Shown here: piece by piece, positions 44,594 through 57,400 of the stretch
How positions within the stretch are numbered: the first letter of the stretch is position 1
Layout: each line of letters opens with the position of its first letter
NCBI GenBank assembly: GCA_009733775.1
Contig: WOGZ01000034.1
Location: 62,001 to 126,000, forward strand
Direction: 5' to 3'
Source of the DNA: Alectoria sarmentosa
Taxonomy: Eukaryota; Ascomycota; Lecanoromycetes; Lecanorales; Parmeliaceae
DNA length: 64,000 nt
Notes under the pieces: model-generated
Seen by the model: only the letters and a program-made list of their open reading frames with translations
The model's database searches: none
What the model was told of the DNA's origin: nothing
Program-made: the position numbers and the translations under genes

Positions 44594-46853
44594 AGGAATC
44601 GTCCTTTGGCGACCAAACCAGAAGACGGATGTATAAAATGAAGCGCCTATTAGTCGAAGAGGCATACACCAAGGAAAGCATGATACAAGCAACGCTGGCA
44701 GCCGAGGCCGCGCTCAGCGCGGCGGCCGAGAATACAACAGTAATTAGAGAGGCGCCTGACAAGGCTGGCAGTAGGCATCTTGAGTCCCAGAACAAGCCAA
44801 TGGTGAGAAGGTGGAACGAATTTCGAATGTCAGAGAATCTTGGGACCTAAAGTCCGAATCCACAACCCCCCTGATTCAGGCATTTTCTGCCGTACGGCGA
44901 TTCTCTTGTAATAGTGGTCGACTGACAGCACCACATCCATCATCGTATCATACATACGTAAAAGTCTCCATGACCGCGCCTTTTTCAGGGGAAATTGAGT
45001 AGCAGGAATGTACCAGCGTGCAAAGAGCGGCGATGGATCAAGCCATTCATTATTAGCCGCCCGGAAAACCTCATTCTCCACCCCCACGGCGTCTTCATTG
45101 GCCTCTAGGAATCTTCCCTCTCCAACGGCTGGAAACGTGGCATCAATTTCTCACCAATATCATCCTCAGATGAGTTGCCAACGCCAACCTCGAGCACTTC
45201 TAAGACAGCGTCATACACAAACTTGCGTCCACATCTGCAATGATGCAAAAGGTCCCCAAAATATTAGACGCTGGATTCTGTTTCTTTGACAGAAAAGAAG
45301 CTGGCATTCTTGAGCTACGACGTAGCAATTGAGTGGAATACCATAAATGGTGTATTGCGACGTTGCCCCCTTCCAAAGGTTACAAGAAATCTCAGTCACC
45401 CCCCTTTCGCAACTCCATAGGATTTGTGTTCCACCAAACTGCTACCTTAGAATAGGCGTATCGCTACGAGTAGTCCACAGCTCCTTAACCTTCCTACGAC
45501 TTGTACGAGCATCTCGACCAACTCGGGCGTCTACTCAAGCACGATGAGCTGGGGAGGATAGTGTACGTTGCGAAGAACAAATCAGACACCGTTTTGCACC
45601 GTGTTGGTCTTTGGCCTTCGCGAATGCGAATGCAATATAGTCAGCATAGATTGATACTCACCCAATCGAGGAGCAGCTCGTAGGGGAAGCAGTAGATGAT
45701 GATACGAGACATCGTGAGCAACACTACGTACGTCAATGACGGAGTTTACAGGAGTTACAGGCTGTTTTGAGGTTATTATTGGCTCGTTATTGGTTCATGC
45801 CCGCCAGGCATAAGACAGAAAAAGTGGCGGTGTAAGCGGTGTTAAACCTTTGAAACCCGACAATGGCAGCGTCCGCGATGATTCTTGCGCTATTAGATAA
45901 ATGTCTTGCAAAACATCAGTCATGAACGACGATGTATCTCAAACTGATACCCTTGCACGATGTTGATGGTCAAAAATACAGCCGCTAGTACGGGGATTGT
46001 TCTTGAATCTCACCCCCTGCCAACATAGGGGACAGCCGTTGACCGCAACAATTTGCGTTGTGATTGAAGCGGACCGCGAGATGCCGAGAATTTCAAGAAA
46101 GTATTTTATGGGCAGAGAAAAGCGTCAGCCTCGTAGTTGGTGGGAAAGATAAGAGATGAAAATTGCATACTGTTGAGTCATTCCTCTCGGGCATTTGAAC
46201 GAAGGGTCCACTATCAGATCATCTGATAAACAATTATAGGGAAAGCCTGAGAACAAGCTCCGAGATTAACTGCTTATGGACACTCTGTCAGCAACTTTGA
46301 TCCACCCTTCTGAGTTGTCTTATCAGATCCGCTTCCTTAGCGCCCAACCCCCTGCTTTCCTCCTTTCTTCCTTCGTGCATCCCCAAATCATCGAGGCGTC
46401 CCCAGACACTCAGTTTTCCAAGACGCGTCGCCACTAATGCTTTGTCCAAAAAGCCCAGTACGTAATGTCGTACTCGCAACACACTCCAATCCATCCGAGA
46501 CCGGCTCAATGTGCGGATTGTATTGGATCCATGCCATCCGAGTGGCCTGATGGCAGCTCAAAGACTGTGGGAAGCTCGTAAGCCGTACTTCAATCAAGAC
46601 CCTACATCAAGGCACCAGCAGCCTCTGACTCATCGACCATGTATGATCAACTTCCACCTAGATCAGAGATGCCGTATCCTCTCAATCATGTCCGTCTCTT
46701 CCATTATCTTCTTCCTTCCCTCTCATACAATTTGACGAAAGCTGCCCATGCGTTTTGCAACAACTGAGAACGATTTCTCTCGTCCTTTCTTCAATCTCCA
46801 ATTAACAGTCTGCGTTCACAATAATTCAAGCCATAATCAGAGTCATCAGAGTC
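44594..46853. other. Gene-poor region after the broken P450
   Basis: No supported gene. Plus frames at 44590-44850 (an Ala-rich helical piece, ATLAAEAALSAAAE), 45008-45289 and 45501-45683 (YEHLDQLGRLLKHDELGRI) look partly protein-like. They do not join into a model and have no known domain. They may be debris of a rearrangement that removed the P450 3' end. The right end is the transporter promoter. Confidence 0.4.
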
Positions 46854-48280
46854 ATGCATGCTCTTGATCTACCACCAAGCAGGTGGTATCCTACGACAGA
46901 TGGGCTCATCTATGCCGATAAAGTTCCCCACGTGCGAAAAGAGCTTGCAGCGTCCAAAGCCTTTGTTGCACCGTCAGTCGAAAGAATGGTAGCAATATCA
47001 GCTGCCGGGTACGAGGATCCCCCGAATGGTGGACTGATGGCATGGGCCCAGGTCGCTGGATCTTTCTTCCTATTCTTCAATTCTTGGTATGACCTCCTTT
47101 GATTGCCAATATGACTGACCGCTACCATCGAAGGGCTAATCTCCTTCGCAGGGGTACAGTCAATGCTTTCGGTGTTTTTCAAACTTACTACCATATTGGA
47201 TTCCTCAGTAACGAATCACCTTCGAACATCTCATGGGTCGGCAGCATTCAATCTTTCTTGCTCCTCATCGTCGGCGTCATCACTGGGCCCCTCTATGATG
47301 CTGGCTACTTCCGGGCACTCATCCTGACAGGCACATGTTTGATCACCTTCGGCTTCATGATGACGAGTCTCTGCTCCCAGTATTGGCAGGTCCTACTTGC
47401 TCAAGCAATCTGCATTGGACTGGGACAAGGCTGCCTCTTCATCCCCTCCGTCGCCATAATACCGCAATACTTCACTACCAAGAAAGCTTTCGCAACCGGA
47501 TTGGCGTCATCGGGTAGCAGTCTCGGCGGCGTCATCTACCCTATCGTTTTCAGCCAATTGCAGCCCAGGATCGGTTTTGGCTGGGCCACGCGTGTCCTTG
47601 GATTCATCTCCCTAGCAACCTGCCTAGTCTCAATCTCTGTCATGCGCGTCCGCCAGATGCCGAAGCAGAGACGCTCCCTCGTCGAGTTTGCGGCCTTTAA
47701 AGAAGTACCATACTCGCTCTTCTGCCTCGCAATGTTCTTCGGCTATGCAGGAGCTTTCGGTCCAATCTACTACATCTCATCCTACGCTATAGACACCCAC
47801 ATGATGACGGCGCGCCTGGCGTTCTATCTGCTGCCGATACTAAATGCAGCGTCGGTTCCAGGTCGGATCATAACAGGCTTCCTTGCCAACACCATGGGAC
47901 CCGTCAATATGCTCATCCCTACTGCTGTAACCACAGGCATCCTTGCGATTTGCTGGATGGGCATTCACAACACTGGTGGGCTCATCGTATTCGCGATCCT
48001 CTACGGCTTTTTCTCTGGCGGGTTTGTGTCCCTGCCGTCTGTAGCTTTAACCAGCTTGACACCTGATCTTAGCAGGTTAGGGACGAGGATGGGAATGTGC
48101 TCTGTACTTTGCAGTGTGGGGAGTCTTTGTGGTACACCTATTTCGGGTGCAATTCTGGATGGGACTGGAGCTTGGTTGGGGGTAGCATTGTTTTCTGGAA
48201 TTACACTACTAATCACTGGAGTGCTTTTTCTCTTGACGCGAAGTGCCCAGACAGGGATGAATTTGAGGGCGAAGGTCTGA
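46854..48280 (+). CDS. MFS transporter, monocarboxylate-transporter (MCH) type
   Basis: Two exons (46854-47086 and 47152-48280) join in frame at NSW-GTVNAFGVFQTYY, giving 453 residues. After a ~70-residue cytosolic lead, PNGGLMAWAQVAGSFFLFF begins helix 1. The family pattern continues with GTVNAFGVFQTYY, SNISWVGSIQSFLLLIVG, GPLYDAGYFRAL and GLGQGCLFIPSVAIIPQYF. About twelve hydrophobic segments are visible in all, with a middle loop near MRVRQMPKQRRS. These are hallmarks of the fungal MCT/MCH branch of the major facilitator superfamily, whose members carry riboflavin, other small molecules or unknown substrates. The substrate cannot be read from sequence. The start is the first ATG of the open frame. 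Confidence 0.92.
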
Positions 48281-49888
48281 GAGAGGCGAAAGGGAGATGG
48301 ACTTTTGGAAGAGCGTGCTTTGGAAAGGTCTGCGGACGGTAAAGTATGCTAGACTGGAAACTAGTGTGGCGAGCAGTCAGCTGATTATCGCATTTTCCGG
48401 AGCTATGGCTAAGAATCCGAAGAGATATGTCAACTTGAACGAACCATACTCAAACTCGCCTCTGAAAATTGGCAATGTGGGGTAAGGTGAGCGATTTAAA
48501 ACCGGTCACGAGCCATGGCAGAAAAAAATAAGCTCGAGGCTGACGGATGCATGACGGCATGGTTGCATATTGGGCGTGCTCATCTCTAATTCGTGCCAGC
48601 GAGTCTATTCTTTGCATTCAAAGTGCATACCTAAGTAAGGTATGAGTGCACGGATTGAGGGGGAGGCATTTGAAACCTGCGTGACTTGTCCGACTAGTGC
48701 TATGTAGCAGTCTAGCAGTAATCAAAGGATTCGCCCAATGAGCCGAGAATGCCCTGTGCAAGGACAACGGGAAAGGCTTAGCGTAAGACATGGCGCAGGT
48801 GAAGGCAGGATAGCCGTTGGTTTGGAGTCATGCAGAGCACTCGGGGATGCAGTCTAAATACCAACGTAAGCCCGATTCCCTAGGTCGTTGTCACCTTCCC
48901 TTTGACTAGGTAGGTAGTTTACTTAGGCTCAGGGTTCTGTAGGAGGATGCAAGCTCATCAGGATGATTATTGCAGCTTCTGAATGGCATTGTTACGAGAT
49001 GATGAATGCCTTGATTATGTAGAGGAGGATGCAACTTCATCGACAGCATCTCGAATGCAATGGTCCCTCGGTTGATGAGTTCCGGGATTGGAGGAAAATT
49101 CAATCTCGCAAAGATCGCTCAGTGCAGCATCTCGGAAGACAAATGTGATAGGATCCTAGTCCCTGATTATGATAGCGCATGCAGCGGGAATAGCGCAACA
49201 ACCAGGGAAGATAACGCTGCATGCGCTGAATGCTCAGCCCTCAGCCTCCCATTTTCCCCCTTGTACTTGGGTCAAAACATTTTCGCTCAACAACAATCGA
49301 CCTTGATCTACCTATCATGAGTCCGCTGACAAGGCGGATTGAGATTACTTTACAAATTGAATTGTGAGACAGCTACCAAACAGCTCATCTCACGGCCTCT
49401 CGGAATCTCCGAGACGGCCAGGGCGAGATCGAATGTGAGGCTCCAAATCCCTGCAGCTCTCCATCTTGGCATGTATTTCAGTATGTGGACATCGGAAAAG
49501 TGGAATGCAAGAGACCAGACCAGACCAAACCAGACGAGAAGAGAAAAGGGATGAAACTGAAAGAGCAAAGAAGCTGAACGGAGCTGATCGGGCAGGTAAG
49601 CGTATTCTCCATTGGGAATCAAGCATCCGTCGCTGCATTTCATTTCATTTTTCATTTTAAATTCTCACATTATTTAGATTGTTACTGTATTATATTACTT
49701 TGTGATTATGGAGAAAATCAGTTAGGATCAAATGCTCGCCGTCCACGAATCACAAACTGCAGCTACGGGCCGCTTAGGTTCTTCAGGAACGCTAATTAAG
49801 CTTAGGGTTAAGAATCTATGGACATGGTCGGCGTTTTACTCCGTAACGTGCCTTAGTTTTACCCCACTCTTCAGTCAGTCCTTGGTAT

Positions 49889-49923
49889 TGTCTTTTGTCT
49901 TTTGTCTTTTGTCTTTTGTCTTT
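49889..49923. repeat. 7-bp minisatellite (TGTCTTT), 5 copies
   Basis: A perfect pyrimid-rich tandem array, followed by one changed copy (AGTCTTG). Read directly. Confidence 0.93.
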
Positions 49924-50101
49924 AGTCTTGATTGAGCATCTCCGATCATGATCATGCGCGTCGATACGCCATTATTAATTACCTCAAGGTACTTTATTAT
50001 TCTAAGAGTCGTTTCCAAAATGCACCTTGCACCACTAAGGTACTCTTCCTCTCTAGCCTATCATCTTCCATCTTTGACAACGGCTTCAACATTCCAACCA
50101 G

Positions 50102-50149
50102 GGGTCTCAGGGTCTCAGGGTCTCAGGGTCTCAGGGTCTCCGGGTCTGG
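50102..50149. repeat. 8-bp minisatellite (GGGTCTCA), 6 copies
   Basis: Four perfect copies followed by two with changed last bases (GGGTCTCC, GGGTCTGG). It lies 460 bases before the TRI12-type transporter start. Confidence 0.95.
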
Positions 50150-50609
50150 TCCTTTGCCCCCCCAATCCCTCTCCCACCGCTCACGTTTAACATCAGCCAT
50201 GGGACTGGGAGACTGGGATTGGAAGCGGTCCCAAGATCTACACCGGGTCAAGTCCTACTAAGCCTCCACCTGCATCTATCCTATTCCTGCACGAACCCAG
50301 ACCCACCTTCCGCACCACCAAAGGATCAAAATGGCTACAATAACAATAATCCCTCCTCCCCAAGACGTAGATCCGGCACAAGTTCCCCTCATGTCATTTC
50401 CTACCCCTCCGTCCGAGAGCCTGGTCATTGCTCTCCATCCCTTGATTGTCTGCCTGCTCTTGCTATATCTCCTTCCAGGCCTCTTCTCCGACTATACCGC
50501 ACAGGCTGTGTGGGAGACGTACCATCTCGAGAGCTTCATAGCCAACGCACTGTGACACCAAGAGAGCGCTGTCGTGAGACTGAAAGGGCGTGTGAAAGAT
50601 TCGTTAAGA

Positions 50610-52822
50610 ATGCCTGTCAGCTCCGAACGGTCGAGCTCGCCGCTGGAGGAGAAAGCTCCGGGCTCCCAAGTCGAGGCTGTACATACGAATGAGCGCGTAC
50701 CTGGCCACCCTGCGTACTACGAGAAAGATGGACTCCGGACGTACGGTGATGATGAGGACCATGATCATGAACCAAGGGTATGACACCCTGCTCTGCCCTT
50801 GGAGTGGGACAGCTCTAATGGTTGGAACAGTTGTCGTTCAGAAGGATGATGTCTCTGATTGCCATGGCATTCCTCTGGACGGGCTCCCAGCTCCCCCTCT
50901 ACCTCTTTGGTACCAAAAATCTCTTCTCATGTGGTATCGTAGCACCGGAGCTGACAATGCGCTTAGGAGGCATTCCACCCCTGGTATACCGGTATTACAA
51001 TCCGACCGACAATGTACACCAGGTCGCGAACTAATCATTCTCTCCAGCGACATTGGCGGCACCGACCGGTGGACATGGTTTGTGGGTCTAGCAACCATTC
51101 AGACTTGATGTGGCCGGAATACTGATTGTGTGATAGGTCCTGGCCAACCTCCTAGCCTTGGCAGCGGTTTGCCCCTTCGTTGGCTCCCTCTCCGATCTCA
51201 TGGGCCGCCGACATGTCGCTATACTGGGTGCGTGCTTGATCATCCTTGGGATGATTGTGGCCTCGACTGCACACAGCATGAACGTCTTCATTGGTGAGCA
51301 CAACAAACCCGGGAGAGTGGAGCAAGGGCTCATGGATCTCCACAGGTGGCATGGCCATAGCAGGCGCTGGAGCCGGTATCAACGAGCTTACAGCTCTCGC
51401 TGTGACCGCCGAACTCGCACCAACCCGAAAGCGCGGAACCTACGTCGCATTTCTCATCTTCACAATCGTGCCCTTCTGCCCGTCCGTCCTATGGGCGCAA
51501 CTGATCGCTTCACACGCGGGGTGGAGGTACTGTGGTGTACTATGCGGTGTTTGGGCTGCCGTTGGACTCATCCTAACCATCTTCTTCTACTTTCCGCCAC
51601 CCCGGGTCAACTCGCAAGGCTTGTCGAGAATGGATGTCGTCAAGCAGATCGATTTCGTGGGAGGTTTTCTCAGCATTTTCGGCATGTTATTATTCATGGC
51701 AGGGCTACAATGGGGAGGCTACCAGGTAAGTTGTCCCTGAAGATTAAGGAAGAAGGAAACGGATGGATCTAAGATTGAATGTAGTATTCCTGGAGAACCG
51801 CCCACGTTCTTGTCCCCCTCTTCCTGGGCTTCTTCTTACTCGTTGCTTTCGCCATCTGGGAAGCGAAATTCGCTAAATTCCCCATGTTTCCAGCACGCCT
51901 AAAGCAGAGTCCTCGCATCCTCGCCTTGACCCTCATAATCACCTTCATATCCGGCGCCAACTTCGTCTCTGTCCTCCTATTCTGGCCTACACAAGCCTTC
52001 AACGTATATGGACAAGATCCGGTCGGTGTGGGGATTCGAGGTCTTCCCGTGGGATTCAGTATCTTAGGTGGAGCTGTGCTTGTGCTTTTCTTGCTCAGTG
52101 CACTCAGAGGTTATAACAGGGAGTTGATGATCGTTAGTTCTATGGTCATGACAGCCGGTAAGTTTCGCACCTTCGTGCCAGTCTTCTGTTGGATTGAAAC
52201 GATTGACCCGAAAACCCCTAGGCATTGGCGCTCTGGCTAGCTTGAAGGCTGATACTCTCTACCGAGCCTGGGGTCTCTTGATCCTCGCCGGTCTCGGAAT
52301 CGGAGGCATTGTCGTACCAGCTTCCATCATCACCACCATCATCTGCCCAGACGTACGTCGCATCCTTTGTCGCTCCCTTTCGCATACTTCACCCCTCTAA
52401 TACCCTCTCAGGATCTCATCGCAACCGTCGCAGCCCTCACCCTCGCTATCCGCGTGATCGGTGGCTCCATCGGCTACACAACCTACTACAACGTCTTCCT
52501 CTCCAAATTCCTCCCCAATGCCGTTCACTACATCGGCGGCGCCATGGAGCTCGAACTCGGCATCACTGACCCCAAAGCAATTGAAACCGCCATCGCCCTC
52601 ACCGCCGCCTCCCTACTCGAAGAAATAAAGTTGATACCGGGTATCGCGGGCAACGACACGGCGTGGGAGGTTGTCGTGGGAGCGGGGCAGATTGCATATG
52701 CGGAGAGTTATCGGCGGGTGTATCTGGTCAGTATTGCGTTTGGCGCGGTCAGTGTGATTGCGGCGTGCTTTTTGGGGAACATCAATAAGTATATGGACGA
52801 TCATGTGGCGGTTGTTATGTAG
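50610..52822 (+). CDS. MFS transporter of the TRI12/siderophore-pump type
   Basis: Nine exons (50610-50777, 50831-50909, 50967-50991, 51048-51081, 51137-51293, 51346-51725, 51785-52157, 52222-52352, 52412-52822) join in frame to 585 residues. A hydrophilic lead of ~55 residues precedes about 14 membrane segments. Diagnostic blocks are TGSQLPLYLFGG, DIGGTDRWTWF, LSDLMGRRHVAILG, AGAGAGINELTALA with TAELAPTRKRGTYVA, PSVLWAQLIASHAGWRY, FPPPRVNSQG and GLQWGGYQYSW. This is the TRI12 family, which includes trichothecene, siderophore and multidrug efflux pumps. The cargo here is not inferable and no toxin pathway genes are adjacent. Two short exons (25 and 34 bases) rest on the conserved GGIPPLVYRDIGG frame. 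Confidence 0.88.
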
Positions 52823-54411
52823 GTTGGATGAGAAAGGGGGACAGAGGAAAGGACTCGTACAGGGAGAAGGATGTCAGTCAATGGGGAGGTGAGGAAGAGA
52901 AAGCAAAGGAAAAGAGAACAAGACGTCCAATCTTACGAATGATGAACATCCAAACATAGAAAGTCCCATCTGTCTTGGACTGCTTAGTGACTACTGCTGC
53001 ACAATTCGCCCACAGGTAACGCGGCCAAGTGCCAGGCTTAGAAGCTTTCAAGAAAGAGTGGCAACCCCGAGAACCTGTCTTCCAACATTGGGCACGCTTT
53101 TGCGGGTAGGTACCAAATCGGAGTAAACTGATCGCGACAGAAACAACAGCCTTTCTCGACTCAAATCGACGACCGCTACCCTGCGTCTTTTCCGATTCTC
53201 TCTGTGTGCTGTCTGTACCTCCGCAGCTCTGAACGAACACTCGCCCAATCAAGCCAGCGCATCCAGGACCCTTTTGGCATCTCCTCACCTCCAATCTCTT
53301 CTCCCTCCAATTCGCCACGAAAACAGCGCCGCTCTTGACGAATCACAGAAAAAAACCGTTCCTCACCTCCACGAATACAGAGAGGTGTTCGTTCGGTCAG
53401 CATGAACGCGCGAGCTTTGTGACTAGTCCAACTGGACCGCATGAACCGTGCCTGGAAGACGTCAATCAATCCCATCGGCGTCCAGCGGCCCTCCCTTCCA
53501 GACGGCTTTGCTGTTGCTGTTGTTGCCCATTCATTCCGCTCTCGTCACCGATTTCCGCACCCGGCTCTTTCTTTCTTTCTTGCAAGCATCGGACACGTAC
53601 GTCTTTGACAACAACGTAAGAATGCCGTCGTCGTCGGTGGTCGTCTTTGCAGCACGGATATGCATTGAGGTTCCTTTCCGAAAGGGGGTTTCTCTTTCTC
53701 GAGGCGTGTGTGTGCGCATTATGATTCCCTTGCTTGTATTTTGGTGCCATGGCGACCTTGTTTGTTAGGTGCTCGGGATATGAGGAGTGTTGTATGGCGC
53801 TTCGGTGTCGTTGGTGGTGGTGGTGGTGCTTCGTTCGATACCTCCCGAGATTGTTTTCAATTTGACACGCATCTGTATGGTTCGATGGCCATCTTGAGAC
53901 CCGCTGCGAAATTTGAGTTTACGCAACATCGCCGACGTTAGGAGATACCTGCTTGGGATGGAATATCAACACCGAGATTGTTTCTTTGCACCAAGAATTG
54001 CTTGAGATGCGAGATCGAGCAGTACGTTCTGCACGGAGGAGGTACGCCGCTAGGTACTCCTATCAGCGCAGACGAGATGGAATTGAGGAGACAATCCTTA
54101 GGGTAGGAGAAAAGACCAGTAGGCGAAAACTTCAGTCCTCATTTCTCCTTTGTCCCTGCTTTCGCATCAGAGCTCATGGTCTACAGATTGTCGCCGGTAC
54201 AGACCGACTTCCTGTCCTTACAAGAGCCGCCTACTGGGATCTGCGTACAAGTTTAGTGAGACACGGTGATGCTACACGTTATCGTACAACTAACTACCCG
54301 CTCTCAACGCGGAAAATGCAACAAGGGTATCTCCCATCCGAATCAACGCCATATATCCAATGCGTGGATCCCTCAAACGTTTCCCTCCCATCCTCTCTCC
54401 CTGCCATCGGG
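52823..54411. other. Convergent intergenic region
   Basis: Between the transporter and the 3' end of MTC5. Several frames overlap on both strands (for example 52878-53318 and 53176-53475 on minus, 53335-53768 on plus) without domains. The sequence near 53500-53720 is CT-rich. A frame at 53953-54615 is mostly the reverse of MTC5. Nothing supported. Confidence 0.4.
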
Positions 54412-57400
54412 TCACCTACTCATCTTGCTACCCTTGCCCTTACTGTCCCTTCTCGGTCTCAGATTCCTTACCAAACTCTCGTAAGCCACATCTTCCCACC
54501 CTTGATCCTTCCATCCAAGCTGCTCCTGCTCGTTGGCACCTTCATCGCCTATCACAGTGACTGCGGAACTGCCCGCTCGACTTTCGTCTTTAGGTCCATC
54601 TTCTTCGCGGGCTGACTCTGACTCGGCTACTGAGGATGGAAACGGCATGGCGGTGTAGTCGGTGCAACTGCAGCCGCATCCTGAAGGGCACTCATTAAAG
54701 GAGGCCTGGCAGAGGAGCTGGCGGCATGAAGCGTGTAGGACGTGGCCGCAGTTAGGGCATGGAGAAGAGAGACCGCGGATGTAGGTGTTGCAAAGAAGAC
54801 AGAAAGGAGGCGATGGCAGCTTTGAGCAGGCTTGGCAGCGGGGGGATGGTGACTGAGAAGGGAGAAGGAGTGTCGAGCAAAAAGGGCAGTGCTCTCTAAA
54901 GACTGGATTCGAGTTCTCGGTATTGTAGCCGGAGTTGAGAAGGTTTGCGCCTGCTATGGCGTCGAATGGGGCTGTAGCTTTCGGGCCGAACGAGAAGGGT
55001 GGCGATGGGTCTGGTTGCAACGGACGATTATGGTCTAGTATCTCGGCTCTAGCGATGGGCATGTTCCAGATGTAAAGCAGGTGCGCGTATGCTTCTCTGT
55101 ATGCACGGTAGCGCCACTCTTTACTTGGATCAAGCAAAGGAACGTTTGCATGGCCATCATTGTAAAATTTGTCTTGGTTCTTCAACTTGGTCCTAAAGAC
55201 GGATTTCTTCGGTGCAGGAATCGCATCGTCCTCTGTATCCGAGATGGACAACGAGAAGGTCGATTTAGGGTCTTCTGCGATGGTAGATGATCTACCAAAA
55301 AGGCCAGACGTATTCCAGGTAACGGTAGCCGACGGGTTTCCAAGATAGCTCCCGACCGGACTTGAACGCTTCTTCGGGTACGAGTTGGGCGGTGAGGACG
55401 CTGCAGAGCCGAAGGAGAAGGGACGAGAGAACGAAGCCGCGAATGCGCTGAGATTCGAGTTTGAGCGATGCGTGTGGCGGTAATGCTCTGGTGAGGTAGA
55501 CAGACTTGTTGACTGCGAAGTTCTGTGTTCAGGGCTTGTACGAGAAGGCTTGTATTGCGATGGAGGCGTTTCACTGGTAGATAGATCACTCAATGGGCCA
55601 GTAGAGGAGTTTGCAGAATGTGGTCCACTAATCATTTTTTGAGAGTCGACTTGGATAGAAAAGTCCGAAGGCAAGAGAAGTCTAAAGTGGTTTCTGGCGA
55701 CTTCTTCGGATGGGTAGTAATCACTCGTGAAACTTCGTTGACCAAGTGAAGTATGATCTGGACCGGGCCCGAAACTCTTTCTTCCCATGCTGTTGGTGAG
55801 ATTTCGCGGTTCATCAAGGATACATGCCAGCATCGCCAGCATCTGTACATCCGCCAAATCTTCGAAGTGACGGAATCTGCACTAGTCAACGTCTGATAAA
55901 AGCGATGTCCGAGGGCGTAGCTTACAACGAGTCGACAAACCACCGTCTTCCCATTGGATGGTTGCCCCACCTCACAGAACCTCGCAGATTCGACTGTTTG
56001 CCCTCTTGCGCTGCATCGAACGACAAATCGATTGCGCTGTCCCTGGGCTTGAGGCCGGACGCAGCACGACGTGCAATAACCATGACAGGTGCATCGCTCC
56101 CAGGAATGACCTTCGATTCCAGAAGAACCTTCTCTTGGAGGATCAGCTCGACAAACGACCAGACGTCAGCAAGATCTGGATCTCCGCTTTCTCTGGCGAT
56201 GCGTGAATTGTGACCGCAGCCACTGGATCCGTCATGGATTGTATACGCCTTAGCAAGATACTTCTTTGCTGGGAGGAGTTGCGTAATATTGTGGATTGCA
56301 ACGTAGTTGCCCGATGTCATCACTTTGAACTTGGCAACTCCAGTGTCGCCGCTCGACTTCTGCGAATCATCAAAAGCTGGCCCTTGATGCGCCTCGGACA
56401 TATCACCGCGCCAGGCCATACTTGGCATGAAATAGTGGCGAGGCAAGCCCATATTATTAGAGGATGATGATGATGAGCTGGACAAGGATGTAGAAGAGTA
56501 TTCCGGATCGGAGTCGCCGCTCTCGATAGTCTCGAGGGTTGACGCTCCTCGCTTTTGCCTAGCCGAATCATTGTTGAATCTGCCAAAGTCCTCAAAAATA
56601 TTCTTCCGGCTCCTGGATGATCGGTCACTAGCCTTAATACTCAAATCCAGTATTGAGGGTTCTTTTTCCGGTTTTGGCGGGAAGAAGCAGACCAAGCGTC
56701 CATCTTCAGCCCAGAGCGCTCCACAGGCTTTGGGCAGTGGAACGTTGTATTGAGCGTTCGAGACTGCAATCATGGGGTCGCTTGCTTCCATACCTACGAT
56801 TTGTTCTCCTGCGAATCTACCGAGGGCTTCATCCTCTTCGTCGCTGGAGCTCAAGTCCAGGTCTTGGGTGGATTCAAGGTCCACACTCTCTTGGCGCTTT
56901 TTCAACCAAAGGAGGCTCTCTTCAAGATTCCGTTCGCCTAAAAGGTACCGTAGGACTGCTTCCAATGAACTTCTTTGCTGGGACATGAAGCTGGAAGCAA
57001 TCGATTTGGCGTCCATGTAGAGCTGGTCAGTTGTTTCGTCGCTGAGGGATGCCGTTTGCTCTAGGGTGAGAGAAGGCGCCGCGGTACTCGGATAGTTGGT
57101 CGGGAAATCGATGTGAGCCTTGAGGTACGTGAAACTCTTCTCGGGTCCCCATGGCCCAGAGAGAGAAATCTGGATTCTACGACGCTGCATATCGATCTGA
57201 CGCACGTAGAATCAGCATTGATCAGTAGGGAGATTACCGGAACGCTGCTTCATACCTCCTCGAACTTGACCTTCGTAAATTTGTCTCCCACGTGAGTGAT
57301 CTCTTCTCCTAAAGATTCAAAACCATCCCATGTTGGATCTGTCTTCAGGCTCGGCGAAAGGATGGATGATACACTTTGATGCATTCCAGACGGGGAAGGT

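Larger units (their letters stand above)
48281..50609. other. Intergenic region rich in short tandem repeats
   Basis: No supported gene. It holds a 7-bp and an 8-bp minisatellite (listed separately) and an ACCAG-rich stretch near 49510-49540. Reading frames on both strands between 48906 and 49660 overlap each other without domains. The right end is the promoter of the TRI12-type transporter. Confidence 0.45.

Noticed and set aside
53953..54615. 220-residue plus-strand frame
   Set aside because: Its second half is the reverse of the MTC5 C-terminal exon and the first half has no domain.
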